DNA of 64,000 bases from Psychrosphaera haliotis (GCF_039523615.1 NZ_BAAAFQ010000010.1:1-64000); one strand, 5' to 3'; positions 53,392 to 63,033 are shown, counted from the stretch's first letter. Numbers and translations are program-made. Notes: generated by a model not told the origin, from the letters alone.

Positions 53392-54642
53392 ATGGAATTT
53401 AAAAAAGTTTCCGTTATTGGACTAGGTTACATAGGTTTACCAACGGCTGCGGTGATTGCTTCGCGCGGTATTAAAGTGGTGGGTGTTGAAATTAACCAAA
53501 AGGCGGTAGACACCATTAACGCCGGTAACATTCACATTGTTGAGCCTGATTTAGATATTGTTGTAAAAAGCGTTGTATCCACTGGCAACCTTCGTGCTAC
53601 TACACAAGTTGAACCTGCTGAAGCCTTTATGATTGCAGTGCCTACTCCGTTTAAACATGGCGAAGATGATTCCCACAGCCCTGATTTGAGTTACATAGAG
53701 TCGGCGGCTAAAGCCATTGCTCCGGTATTGGAAAAAGGCAATTTGGTTATTTTAGAATCGACGTCTCCCGTTGGTGCGACAGAAAAACTAGCGGGCTGGT
53801 TAAAAGAAGCGCGTCCAGATTTAACCTTCCCACAAGATGTTGGTGAGCAGGCAGATATTAATGTTGCCCATTGTCCAGAACGCGTACTACCAGGATATGT
53901 TTTACAGGAATTAGTATCGAACGACCGTGTTATTGGCGGCATTTCTCCAGCTTGTAGTGCTAAAGCCGTTGCGCTTTATCAAACTTTTGTTCGTGGCGAG
54001 TGCATTATTACTAATGCTCGTACCGCTGAAATGGCGAAGTTAACAGAAAACTCATTCCGAGACGTTAACATTGCCTTTGCCAATGAGCTTTCAACAATTT
54101 GTGATCAGTTACACATTAACGTGTGGGAATTGATTAAATTAGCGAATCGTCACCCTCGTGTGAATATTTTGAATCCAGGTCCTGGTGTTGGCGGCCATTG
54201 TATTGCCGTTGATCCTTGGTTTATTGTTGATAGTTGCCCAGAGCAAGCCAAACTAATCAAAAAAGCTCGCTTAGTGAATGACAACAAACCTCATTATGTT
54301 ATTGATCAAATAAAAGAAGCCGCTGACCAATTTAAAAAGCCTGTGATTGCTTGTTTAGGTTTAGCCTTTAAAGCTGACATTGACGACTTACGTGAAAGCC
54401 CTGCAGTACAGATTGTTGAGCACCTAGCAAACGACAATATTGGTGAATTATTAGCGGTTGAACCTAACATTAGTGAATTACCAGAGTCGATGACAAGTAA
54501 AGGTGTTGAGTTTGCTTCATTAACTCAAGCGTTAGAGCGCGCCAATGTGATTGTTGTATTGGTTGATCACAAAGAGTTTAAGTCTGCTGATAAAGCGGCC
54601 TTTGCGAAAAAAGTAGTGATTGATACACGCGGTATTCTTTAA
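53392..54642 (+). CDS. wecC: UDP-N-acetyl-D-mannosamine dehydrogenase WecC
   Basis: NAD-dependent oxidation of UDP-ManNAc to UDP-ManNAcA. 416 residues (420 in E. coli). Rossmann motif GLGYIGLPTAAVIASRG, ESTSPVGATE, the catalytic Cys in PGPGVGGHCIAVDPWF, and GLAFKADIDDLRESPA of the C-terminal domain. Separated from wecB by one base. The product is a substrate for amidation by the amidotransferases upstream. Confidence 0.96.
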   Translation: MEFKKVSVIGLGYIGLPTAAVIASRGIKVVGVEINQKAVDTINAGNIHIVEPDLDIVVKSVVSTGNLRATTQVEPAEAFMIAVPTPFKHGEDDSHSPDLSYIESAAKAIAPVLEKGNLVILESTSPVGATEKLAGWLKEARPDLTFPQDVGEQADINVAHCPERVLPGYVLQELVSNDRVIGGISPACSAKAVALYQTFVRGECIITNARTAEMAKLTENSFRDVNIAFANELSTICDQLHINVWELIKLANRHPRVNILNPGPGVGGHCIAVDPWFIVDSCPEQAKLIKKARLVNDNKPHYVIDQIKEAADQFKKPVIACLGLAFKADIDDLRESPAVQIVEHLANDNIGELLAVEPNISELPESMTSKGVEFASLTQALERANVIVVLVDHKEFKSADKAAFAKKVVIDTRGIL

Positions 54643-54662
54643 CTCAAAAAAGGAGGTTTAGT

Positions 54663-55706
54663 GTGACACTTCGTAATTTAACATCCATTGGTTTTGTTGG
54701 TTTACTGCTGTTATCTAACCTCTTTGCTGCTCACTCTTATGCTAAACAAGTATTTGTAGATGGTCAGTCTTTTAGTTCATTAGCGGAAGCTAAACCGGCT
54801 ATTAAAGACGGCAGTCGCATTTATTTAGAAAAAGGCGTTTATACTCAAGGTGTGTACTTAACCGCTAGCAACATTTCAATTTTAGGCGAACCTGGCGTTG
54901 TATTTGATGGCGCTACTGCCGATGGCAAAGGCGCATTAGTATTAACTGGCAACGATGTTGTTGTTGAGTCAATTGAATGCAAAAACATAGCGGTGCCCGA
55001 TGGCAATGGCGCCTGTATTCGGTTTGAAGGCGAAAACATTACCATTCGAGACTTGTATGCACATGACAGTCAGTCTGGTGTAAAAACAAGCCGCGTAAAA
55101 GGCTTTGTTCATATTGAGTTTTCTAAATTTGAACGTATTGGCAATCGCAATGGCTTTTCCCATAGCATGTATATTATTGCCGATGAATTAGTAGTGCGTT
55201 ATAGCCAAATTTTAAGCACAAAAAGCCAAGGGTCTGGCATAAAGTCTCGTTCTAAAAAAGTGATTGTTGAAAATAGCCTGTTGGCTTCCCTCGACGGTGT
55301 TGATAGTCGTTTAATCGACATGGCGGAATACGGCGAGTTAATTGTTCGTGACAGTATTTTGCAGCAAGGCGATAACTCCTCAAACAGCCAACTCATTGCT
55401 TACGGACTTGAAAAGAAAGCCAGGAAGTTTGCCGTTAATCGAATTGAACTGCGCAATAATTTAATATTTTTTGATCGTACTCGCCCAAATGTGCTTATTT
55501 CAAAACGTTTAGACGACGGTTTTGTAAGTAGCGGCAATATGTTTATTGGCGATTTAAATCACCCTGACCAAATGGTGCCTTATAATGAATGGTTTTTAAG
55601 CCGACAAGACGCCAAGTTAGAACCTTACCCTTATTTACCTAAAATATCGGAACGAGAGAAAGTAATGACTTTTGTTCGGGTAGCAGGATCACAGAAGAAT
55701 TTATAA
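54663..55706 (+). CDS. Secreted right-handed parallel beta-helix protein
   Basis: 347 residues, GTG start with a perfect AGGAGG 6 bases upstream. Signal peptide of about 28 residues (FVGLLLLSNLFAAHSYA). The rest shows repeated beta-helix rungs (ILGEPGVVFDG, VVVESIECKNI, ITIRDLYAHDS, LVVRYSQIL, VIVENSLLASLDG), the fold of pectate lyases and alginate epimerases. It is probably a periplasmic enzyme acting on the polysaccharide, or a structural partner; the active site cannot be assigned. Confidence 0.85.
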   Translation: MTLRNLTSIGFVGLLLLSNLFAAHSYAKQVFVDGQSFSSLAEAKPAIKDGSRIYLEKGVYTQGVYLTASNISILGEPGVVFDGATADGKGALVLTGNDVVVESIECKNIAVPDGNGACIRFEGENITIRDLYAHDSQSGVKTSRVKGFVHIEFSKFERIGNRNGFSHSMYIIADELVVRYSQILSTKSQGSGIKSRSKKVIVENSLLASLDGVDSRLIDMAEYGELIVRDSILQQGDNSSNSQLIAYGLEKKARKFAVNRIELRNNLIFFDRTRPNVLISKRLDDGFVSSGNMFIGDLNHPDQMVPYNEWFLSRQDAKLEPYPYLPKISEREKVMTFVRVAGSQKNL

Positions 55707-55710
55707 TTAA

Positions 55711-56784
55711 ATGGATATTTCAACATCACACTCAGCCGTTAGCGTATCGTTATTATCGTCTACCGACCATGACCTTTGGGATAAGTATGTACATACTAAA
55801 CCTGAAGCAAGCATTTACCATCAAAGTAAATGGCTTACACTTATTGAGTCTTCTCTTAAACAAAACGGCTTTTATTTTATTGCAAAAGACGCAACCAATA
55901 ACGTTGTGGGTATTTTGCCTATCATTAATTTGAAAAGTTGGCTGTTTGGCAATTATATGGTGTCCATGCCGTATTTTAATTACGGGGCTGCTATTGCAGA
56001 TTCACCTGAAATTGAAGCGCAACTTATGCAAGCGGCCATTAAACAAGGCGAAACACTTAAGGTGAGCCACATACAGCTTCGTGCTTCTGAGCCTTTTGTA
56101 TCATCGGCAACAACCGACCCGATGACGGTATCGACACAAAAAGTAAACATGATTTTGGACTTACCGGAAACGCCAGAGTTATTAGGCAAGGCGATAGGCT
56201 CTAAGCGTCGTTCACAAATAAAAAGGCCAATACGTGAAGGTGTGTCTCATAAGTTTGGTGGCGTGGAGTTACTTGAAGATTTTTACGAAGTGTTTTGCTT
56301 GAACATGCGCGACTTAGGTACACCGGTTTACAGCAAACTATTTTTTAAGGCGATATTAGAAACCTTTGCCGACAATGCCCTGCTATGTGTTGTGTATTGG
56401 GAAGGCAAACCTGTGTCTACCGGCTTTTTACTGCACAACAATGGCCGTATGGAAATTCCATGGGCTAGCACAGTGCGTTACGCCAACCGAATTTCTGTGA
56501 ATATGTATTTGTATTGGCAGATTTTAAGTTATGCCATTGAGAATGATTTTAAACAGTTTGATTTTGGCCGCTCAACCATTGACGCAGGCACTTACAAATT
56601 TAAAAAGCAGTGGGGCGCAGAGCCTCAGCAATGTTATTGGTATCACTGGGTTCCAGAAGGTGCACAAGCGCCAGATTTATCGCCGAGCAGTGGTAAATTT
56701 GATTTAGCGATTCAGGTTTGGCAGAAATTGCCATTGTGGGTCACTAAGATGATAGGCCCACCAATTGTACGGAACTTACCTTAG
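55711..56784 (+). CDS. FemAB-like GNAT protein of the XrtA system
   Basis: 357 residues, 4 bases after the beta-helix gene. Two GNAT-like folds (FemAB/Methicillin-resistance type): HQSKWLTLIES, IGSKRRSQIKRPIREGV, FDFGRSTIDAGTYKFKKQWG. Matches TIGR03019, a protein found with exosortase A loci and thought to transfer an amino acid or acyl group to a sugar or lipid-linked intermediate. Its 3' end overlaps the convergent glycosyltransferase by 9 bases. Confidence 0.9.
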   Translation: MDISTSHSAVSVSLLSSTDHDLWDKYVHTKPEASIYHQSKWLTLIESSLKQNGFYFIAKDATNNVVGILPIINLKSWLFGNYMVSMPYFNYGAAIADSPEIEAQLMQAAIKQGETLKVSHIQLRASEPFVSSATTDPMTVSTQKVNMILDLPETPELLGKAIGSKRRSQIKRPIREGVSHKFGGVELLEDFYEVFCLNMRDLGTPVYSKLFFKAILETFADNALLCVVYWEGKPVSTGFLLHNNGRMEIPWASTVRYANRISVNMYLYWQILSYAIENDFKQFDFGRSTIDAGTYKFKKQWGAEPQQCYWYHWVPEGAQAPDLSPSSGKFDLAIQVWQKLPLWVTKMIGPPIVRNLP

Positions 56785-57990
56785 CTCTATTTGATATAGT
56801 CCCATGTAGGCATCGACCATTTTATCCATGCTGTAATTATCAAATACAAGTTGATGGGCAACACCGGTTTTTTGCAATCGTGCCTGCTCATCTAACAGTA
56901 TGTTGTTTAGCGTTTCGGCATAGGATTCCACGTTTTTACTTTCAACAAACCAAGCATGGCTTTCGTCGATAAACTTGGCAATACCGCCCACGTTTGTAGT
57001 GATTACAGGAACCTTTAATGCCATGGCTTCCAAAATAGTCATTGGCATGGCTTCATAATTTGATGACAGCGCAAACAAATCTGTATTGGACAAAATGTCG
57101 GCCACATCAGATCTAAAACCTAAAAACTCAACATCTTTGGCGCTACTTAGTGCATTGTTAAAATCCACTAACTCTTGATAAATAGGCCCATTACCCGCCA
57201 GCTGAAGTTTTACATTTTCCCAATTAGGGTAGGTCTTTTTAGCCAAATCAAACGCCGACAATAATAACTTTTGATTTTTAATTGGGTCTAATCGGCCAAC
57301 CGTTGTGATCACAAACGGCCCATTGCCAGAGGCGGACGTGACAGAGGCATGGTGTTCTGACGTTTGGTGTTCTGACGTTTGGTTTTCTGAGGAACCGTTT
57401 GTCACGACTTGTTTTCCTGCAACTTGTTTAACAGCAACGTCTTTTTCAACTGTAACGCCATTAAAGATAAGTTGGACTTTGCTTTCGCTGATTTTTAAAG
57501 CTTCCGTCACCCATCTATATAAGTCATACGACACCACAATATAATGGTCGATAAACTTGGAAATCAGTTGTCTGAAGCGATTGTTAAACTTGTTCTTACC
57601 AGCCGGGTCATCGCCACCACGGCCATGATCGCAATGCACGGTAACAGGAACACCCGCTAATTTTGCCGCTAGATGATATTCAATAGTGCCAAAGTTATAA
57701 GAGTGAAATGCCACCGGCTTTATTCGTTTAAGCAATTTGAAAAGTTTGAGATGACTGAAAATGTCATTACCTGGCTGTTTGCCTAAACAATAAACTTCAA
57801 CGGGTACGTTAATTTCTTTGGCGAGCTCAAAGTCTGTTGTTAACGAAATGAGCACGTGTTTTACATTGTAATGCGCAGAATTATTAATGAGATTAACCAC
57901 TACCTTTTCAAGGCCGCCGCAGCCAAAACTTGGCACAATATGCACGACTTTTTTCTTGTTCAGACAGTTATTTATAGGCTCTTTGTTCAT
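56776..57990 (-). CDS. Family 4 glycosyltransferase with a repeat-bearing insertion
   Basis: 404 residues, GT-B fold. VVHIVPSFGCGGLEKVVVNL, LIFNGVTVEKDV, ITTVGRLDPIKNQKLLLSAF, LQLAGNGPIYQELV and SSNYEAMPMTILEAMALKVP (catalytic Glu). Between the two Rossmann domains there are about 35 polar residues (SENQTSEHQTSEHHAS) made by a 15-bp in-frame tandem repeat and absent from relatives I can recall. The gene is transcribed alone on the minus strand, divergent from the GNAT gene. Confidence 0.9.
   Translation of the reverse strand: MNKEPINNCLNKKKVVHIVPSFGCGGLEKVVVNLINNSAHYNVKHVLISLTTDFELAKEINVPVEVYCLGKQPGNDIFSHLKLFKLLKRIKPVAFHSYNFGTIEYHLAAKLAGVPVTVHCDHGRGGDDPAGKNKFNNRFRQLISKFIDHYIVVSYDLYRWVTEALKISESKVQLIFNGVTVEKDVAVKQVAGKQVVTNGSSENQTSEHQTSEHHASVTSASGNGPFVITTVGRLDPIKNQKLLLSAFDLAKKTYPNWENVKLQLAGNGPIYQELVDFNNALSSAKDVEFLGFRSDVADILSNTDLFALSSNYEAMPMTILEAMALKVPVITTNVGGIAKFIDESHAWFVESKNVESYAETLNNILLDEQARLQKTGVAHQLVFDNYSMDKMVDAYMGLYQIELR
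57351..57390. repeat. 15-bp in-frame tandem repeat in a glycosyltransferase gene
   Basis: GGTGTTCTGACGTTT occurs twice in perfect tandem, followed by a partial third copy with one change. On the coding (minus) strand it encodes a repeated SEHQT-like pentapeptide in an interdomain linker. Confidence 0.85.
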
Positions 57991-58059
57991 ATAATCATGG
58001 CATTAAATTAAGACTGACTTTACTATAACACCAGACTAATCAAAATTTCAGTAATCAAA

Positions 58060-59310
58060 TTGTTAAATCCTACTATTCAGGTTATTCCGCTGTCGGATTA
58101 CCCGCTAGACAAATTGGAGCAGGAATGGAACTCGCTGTTTAATCGCAGTGCTGGCTGCTTTTTTCTGTCTTGGAATTGGATTGGCAGTTGGCTTTCTATT
58201 TTACCAACTTTTGATGACGTTTATGTTGTTCGCGCCGTCAACTGCAGTCACTCTTTAAATGGTTATGCGTTGGATGATTTGCTTGGTTTTGGTATTTTCT
58301 GTGAAACTAAAGTTCGTCGCCACGGCTTTGTAAAATCAAAACAATGGCATTTACACCGCACAGGTAACGAAAAACTCGATCAAATTTGGATTGAGTATAA
58401 TGATTTCCTTCTCGCAGAAACTGCGGCCGTTAATACCAAAAACCTTTCCAACACTAGTAACAAAAACCTTTCCAGCCAACAAATTAGAACTTCTATGTGG
58501 CAATCGCTGTTAACATCTCAGCCACGTACGCAAAATGTAGATGAATTTATAGTAAACGTAGCCCAAACCAAATGGTTTGAGCAGCTGCAGTCAGATTTAA
58601 CATCCGGTTCTACGGCTGATTTAACCAATGATCTAGGCCGCTTCAAGTATTTAACATCATCGCGCCAGCCTGGTTATAAGCTGGATTTAAAAGACAACGA
58701 TTTGATGGAACATTTTCCAAAAAAAATATCCAAATCTACCTACAATCACATTAAACGAACGTTCTCTAAGTTAGAGGAGTTAAACGGCAAAAACTCAGTA
58801 ACCTTTGACATAGTGACAGCGCCAAAACAAATAGAATTTTTACTTACTAATTTTTGTACTTGGCATATTAATAAATGGAAAATTACAAATACACCAAGTG
58901 GATTTCTAAATGCTCACTTTGCTAATTTTCATAAGCTAATCTGTATTAATGCTGAGTGTGATGACAGTGCTACAACACCAATTGCGTTTAGTATTTCAGT
59001 AGATAGCAACGTGAAAGGCTTTATTTATGGGTTTAAAGACAAGAGTTCATTTCACTTTTACTTGAGCTCTATAGAGCCAAATAGCGACAATAAAATTAAA
59101 GTAGGCCTTCTGCTCCAAAGCATGGCGATAGAGGCATGTAGGAATATGAGCTTGAATTATTATGATTTCCTAGCCGGTGAAGCCAGCTATAAGAGTAAGT
59201 TATCAAATATTCATACTTCATTTGCAAACCTGACAATACAAAAAGCAAAATTTAGCTTCAACATTGAGAGGTTTTTACGCCGTGCCAAGCCTTTTTTGGT
59301 TATAAAATAG
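58060..59310 (+). CDS. GNAT-like acyltransferase (CelD/BioF2-like)
   Basis: 416 residues as read from a TTG at 58060; no good ribosome site is seen, so the start is uncertain. N-terminal LEQEWNSLFNRSAGCFFLSW, then a GNAT-like domain with SKSTYNHIKRTFSKLEEL, GLLLQSMAIEACRNMSL and YYDFLAGEASYKSKLS. It resembles the CelD/BioF2-type acyltransferases found in polysaccharide loci, distantly related to the FemAB-like protein encoded 1.3 kb before. About 15 residues (NLSNTSNKNLSS) are an in-frame repeat insertion. Confidence 0.82.
   Translation: MLNPTIQVIPLSDYPLDKLEQEWNSLFNRSAGCFFLSWNWIGSWLSILPTFDDVYVVRAVNCSHSLNGYALDDLLGFGIFCETKVRRHGFVKSKQWHLHRTGNEKLDQIWIEYNDFLLAETAAVNTKNLSNTSNKNLSSQQIRTSMWQSLLTSQPRTQNVDEFIVNVAQTKWFEQLQSDLTSGSTADLTNDLGRFKYLTSSRQPGYKLDLKDNDLMEHFPKKISKSTYNHIKRTFSKLEELNGKNSVTFDIVTAPKQIEFLLTNFCTWHINKWKITNTPSGFLNAHFANFHKLICINAECDDSATTPIAFSISVDSNVKGFIYGFKDKSSFHFYLSSIEPNSDNKIKVGLLLQSMAIEACRNMSLNYYDFLAGEASYKSKLSNIHTSFANLTIQKAKFSFNIERFLRRAKPFLVIK
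58437..58474 (+). repeat. Two-copy 14-bp in-frame repeat in the GNAT-like gene
   Basis: CAAAAACCTTTCCA is repeated exactly at a 24-base spacing (eight codons), encoding a repeated KNLS in a polar loop. Confidence 0.75.
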
Positions 59311-59358
59311 CCATCAAAATGTTATAAATAATACAAATAAGAAATTAATGGAATAATC

Positions 59359-62007
59359 ATGAATTTTAAAAAATCTTTAGTAGCAATTGCACTGGCATCA
59401 GTCATTGCAGCCTGTGGCGAAAAAAATAGTGAAGAGCATGTTGCTGAAGCTCAAGCGCTAATAAAAAATAACGAATTTCAATCTGCAATAATTGAGCTAA
59501 AAAATGCAACGCAAGCAGATGCCGAAAATGCGGTTACTAGAGAGTTACTGGCCGATATCTACTTTAAAACTGGTCAATTAGAATTTGCCGAAAAAGAATA
59601 CATTAAGGCTCTTGAGTTTGGCGCAGACCAAGAGTCTATTTTCCCTAAATTTGCCGAAGTACTATTTTATAAAACAGACTATCAGCAAGTTACCGAATTA
59701 GAACTAGATTACGATAGTGAGGAATATGGTCCTCTAGAAAAGTTATTTTTCATTCAAGCATTATCGGCAACCAACCTACAAGATCAACCTGAAGCGTTAC
59801 GCTTTTTTGAACTAGCTATTGAGTCAAATCCGGACTCAATTTATGGAAAACTTTCGGCGGTTTTGAAAAACATTGAAGCAGAACCTGAAGTCACTCTGGC
59901 GGCTTTGACCAGTGTAATGCAAAACAATCCAGACTTTGCTTTAGGTCACTTGCTCAAAGGACATTTTGAGAACCAATTAAACAAGTCAGAACTTGCTCTT
60001 AGTAGTTATCAGACCTTTGACTCGCTAACACCTAACTTATTATTAGCTGATATTTATTTATCCATTGCTCTTGTTCAAAACGCAGAATATGAACAGGCAA
60101 TACAAGTTGCTTCTAAGGTAACAAAACAACATAAAACCCAACCTCTAGCTAATCAACTATTGGCAACCAGCTACTTTAACCTTAAAGATTTTGAGCAGTC
60201 TCTTATCTTTTCAGAAGTAGCGATTACCAACGGTTTTGACAATTATCAGAGCAGGGTTGTTGCTGGGATGAGTGCATACTCGCTTGGCAAGCTAGAACTA
60301 GCTTACTCACACTTCTCGAAAATAAAAAGCCAGCTACCAAAAGACCATTTTGCTCGCCAAGCTATTCTCTCTACGGAAATACAAATAGGTAAAATTGAAG
60401 AGTTAGAAAACTCTGTGGATGAGCTTGATCTTTCTTTACTGCAACCAGAAATAGTAAATGCAGCAAGTTTAGAATTATTTAAAGCAGGTAAAACCGAAGC
60501 TGGTAAGAAATTATTAGCAAAGTCTTCTGCTTTAGATTATTCAGATGCTAACAATTTGTCTAAATTGGGTGTGTTAAAAATTTCAACATCCGATATGTCT
60601 GGGATTAAAGATTTAGAAGCTGCCGTTGAACTAGAACCAACTTCAATTCCACTGAATATCACTCTAGGTTCAGCTTATGTTCAAGCAAACCAACTAAAAA
60701 AAGCGTCTGTATTTGCAAAACAATTTGTTAACGCATTCCCTGACTCTATAGAAAGCTACAACTATGCTGCGCTTGTTGCTTTTAAAAATAATGATTTAGG
60801 TTTGGTGAAGACATACTTAGATAAAGCGTTATCTATAGATCCAGACAATAAAATGTCACTTATGTTTTACGCTAATGAGTACTTGGAAGGCGAGCAGTAC
60901 GATAAGTCTTATGCTGCAGCTCGGAAAGTTTTAGCTAAAGAGCCTAGTTATATACCAGCAATAAGAGCTGCTGTGTTCTCAGCTAAAAAGTTATCTAAGC
61001 ACAAAGAAATATTAGATATTTTTGATACCGGTATTAAAACAATAAATGAGTCGGATGTTAAATTATTAAAAGCTGAGTACCACTTTTCAAAGCAAGAATA
61101 TAAAAATGTAGTTGATGTCCTGGATATTGAAGAAGCCAACGAAACTAGCCCTAAAGAATTTTGGTCATTGTTAGCGAGATCTACATTTTTTGTTACGGGC
61201 TCAAATGAAACAATAAGAGTATTAGAAAAATGGACACAAGTTCAGCCTAATAATACAGCAAGCTGGAGTTCACTTATTAGCTTCCTAGAGAGATACCAAC
61301 TTTCAAGAAAAGCATACTCTACTAGCCAAATAGCCTATGAAAAATTTTCTGACTCTCAAGAGTTCGGGTTAACTTACTCTTATTATCTGAGTTTAGATGG
61401 AAAAACAGCAAAAACTCAGAGCATATTAAAAGGTATTAAAGTTACTGACGATAACAAGAGCCTATACAAACTAGTAGAAGCTCAGGTAGCACTAAAAGAA
61501 ACTAAGTATAAGAAAGCACTATCATTAGCAGACCAGTCATATGCTTTAAAACCCACGTTTAATGCAGGAAGATTGAGGTATGTACTAACTAAATCGTTAG
61601 AAAGCAAAGAGGCCGCCTGGGAGTTAGCTGAAACGCATTTAAAAACGAATTCTTTGGATAACTCTATGAGGCTATTATTAGCAAATGAGTATATTTCAAC
61701 GAATCCAAGTAAAGCCATAGAGCACTATGAACTCGTTTTAGCCCAATTGCCTAACAATATTACAGCACTTAATAACATTGCTTATTTACTTTCTAATGAG
61801 GGAAAATTTGAACAAGCGCTGATATACGCCAACAAAGCAGTGGCTTTGAATACGTCAAATGCAAATACGTTAGATACATTAGGAATGATTTACTTTAAAA
61901 ACGGTGATATTAAAAAAGCCCATGAGAAACTTAAAACGGCTTATAACTTGGCGCCAACAAATCAAAGTGTAATTAAACACCTTAAAGAAATCGAAGCCTC
62001 TCTGTAG
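59359..62007 (+). CDS. prsT: PEP-CTERM/XrtA-system TPR-repeat lipoprotein (PrsT-like)
   Basis: 882 residues. Lipoprotein signal with lipobox VIAAC (Cys19). The rest consists of many tetratricopeptide repeats (about 20), for example ELLADIYFKTGQLEFAEKEY, ALSSYQTFDSLTPNLLLADI and ALNNIAYLLSNEGKFEQALI. Length, lipobox and context match TIGR02917, a near-universal part of exosortase A loci, thought to be a periplasmic scaffold for polysaccharide assembly. Last gene of the plus arm; a strong terminator follows. Confidence 0.92.
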   Translation: MNFKKSLVAIALASVIAACGEKNSEEHVAEAQALIKNNEFQSAIIELKNATQADAENAVTRELLADIYFKTGQLEFAEKEYIKALEFGADQESIFPKFAEVLFYKTDYQQVTELELDYDSEEYGPLEKLFFIQALSATNLQDQPEALRFFELAIESNPDSIYGKLSAVLKNIEAEPEVTLAALTSVMQNNPDFALGHLLKGHFENQLNKSELALSSYQTFDSLTPNLLLADIYLSIALVQNAEYEQAIQVASKVTKQHKTQPLANQLLATSYFNLKDFEQSLIFSEVAITNGFDNYQSRVVAGMSAYSLGKLELAYSHFSKIKSQLPKDHFARQAILSTEIQIGKIEELENSVDELDLSLLQPEIVNAASLELFKAGKTEAGKKLLAKSSALDYSDANNLSKLGVLKISTSDMSGIKDLEAAVELEPTSIPLNITLGSAYVQANQLKKASVFAKQFVNAFPDSIESYNYAALVAFKNNDLGLVKTYLDKALSIDPDNKMSLMFYANEYLEGEQYDKSYAAARKVLAKEPSYIPAIRAAVFSAKKLSKHKEILDIFDTGIKTINESDVKLLKAEYHFSKQEYKNVVDVLDIEEANETSPKEFWSLLARSTFFVTGSNETIRVLEKWTQVQPNNTASWSSLISFLERYQLSRKAYSTSQIAYEKFSDSQEFGLTYSYYLSLDGKTAKTQSILKGIKVTDDNKSLYKLVEAQVALKETKYKKALSLADQSYALKPTFNAGRLRYVLTKSLESKEAAWELAETHLKTNSLDNSMRLLLANEYISTNPSKAIEHYELVLAQLPNNITALNNIAYLLSNEGKFEQALIYANKAVALNTSNANTLDTLGMIYFKNGDIKKAHEKLKTAYNLAPTNQSVIKHLKEIEASL

Positions 62008-62013
62008 GTTTCA

Positions 62014-62055
62014 ATTTCTAACTTTCTATTTCTAACTTTCTATTTCTAGTTTTCT
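62014..62055. repeat. Three-copy 14-bp tandem repeat
   Basis: ATTTCTAACTTTCT occurs twice in perfect tandem and a third time with two changes, directly after the TPR gene stop codon. Non-coding; a probable slippage product. Confidence 0.75.
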
Positions 62056-62087
62056 ATTTAGAGATTTTTATTTGGGATTTTAGGTAT

Positions 62088-62116
62088 AAAAAAAGCCAGC
62101 TAAAAGCTGGCTTTTT
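62088..62116. terminator. Strong bidirectional terminator
   Basis: Perfect GCCAGCT-AAA-AGCTGGC stem flanked by seven A and five T. It serves the TPR lipoprotein gene (plus) and the convergent PEP-CTERM gene (minus). Confidence 0.9.
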
Positions 62117-62133
62117 AGATTTAGAAACTAAGT

Positions 62134-63033
62134 TTATTTAGCTTTACGACGCGCCGCGCCAGCTAGACCTAGAAGACCTAAACCAAACATAGCTAAAGAC
62201 ATAGGCTCAGAAACTGAAGCCGCTGATGTATTAGCATTTTGTACAATAATTAACTCGTACTGCTTTCCACCCATAAGCTCAAGAAGACCAGAGTCTTGAG
62301 AACCATTCACGTTACCAGCAAACGGGTTACCTACTTGGTTTACTTGACCTGTAGCTGATGCACCAAGTACATCATCATTTAAATCAAAGCTGTAAATTGG
62401 AGCAGGAGCATTACAAGGTATACCTGAACACTTTTCGCCTAATGTTACTTCAAAAGCCCAGTCAGCATTACCTGAACCGCCGCTCCAAGTAACATCAACT
62501 AGTACATCAAAAAGCCAGTCAAAAGATACTTGTACAAACGCATCTTGCTGAGCTGTAAAGTTAAACGCAGCTTGAAGACTGTTAGAAATTTGTGAGTTAG
62601 TCTCACCAAAGTTATAACCGCCTACATCTGTAGAGCTTGATGTCATACCGTCAGCGCCACCTGGTAAGAAGATATTACCAGTAATTGATGCATTTGAATC
62701 AACAGATGCCAGTGACGAGCTTTGATTAGAATTTAAGTTGAATACTACTGGTACAAACGGGTCTTGAGTTGCTGCAGCATAACCGTCATTATCGCCGTTA
62801 CCATTTAATGTAGTACTTACGCTTGTGCCATTGAAGTCAATGCCTACACCGCTAAGTGTGTAAGAACCGTCACCAGGAAACAGCTGAGTAGTACCCGCTG
62901 CATCTGCAAAAACGCTTAATTGTAAGTTTTGAACGTCGATAGAAACTTCAGATAATACATCTGCGTTCGCAACTCCAGCAGCCATCATTGCTGTAGCAGC
63001 AAATAAGCCTTTTGTAAGTTTGTTAAGTTTCAT
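62134..63033 (-). CDS. PEP-CTERM sorting-domain protein (second substrate)
   Basis: 299 residues, ATG with AGGG 8 bases upstream. Signal peptide MKLNKLTKGLFAATAMMAAG ending in NADV-type cleavage after VANA. The mature part is Asn/Ser/Gly-rich, acidic and beta-type, with a pair of cysteines (CSGIPC). The C-terminus VSEPMSLAMFGLGLLGLAGA then ARRKAK is a full PEP-CTERM signal. It has its own sigma-54 promoter and lies next to the TPR lipoprotein gene. Abundant Ser/Asn suggests it may be a glycosylated matrix protein (inference). Confidence 0.93.
   Translation of the reverse strand: MKLNKLTKGLFAATAMMAAGVANADVLSEVSIDVQNLQLSVFADAAGTTQLFPGDGSYTLSGVGIDFNGTSVSTTLNGNGDNDGYAAATQDPFVPVVFNLNSNQSSSLASVDSNASITGNIFLPGGADGMTSSSTDVGGYNFGETNSQISNSLQAAFNFTAQQDAFVQVSFDWLFDVLVDVTWSGGSGNADWAFEVTLGEKCSGIPCNAPAPIYSFDLNDDVLGASATGQVNQVGNPFAGNVNGSQDSGLLELMGGKQYELIIVQNANTSAASVSEPMSLAMFGLGLLGLAGAARRKAK

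Noticed and set aside
62014..62055. Tandem repeat considered as a CRISPR or regulatory array
   Set aside because: Units abut without spacers and lie in a 3' untranslated region; simple slippage is sufficient.
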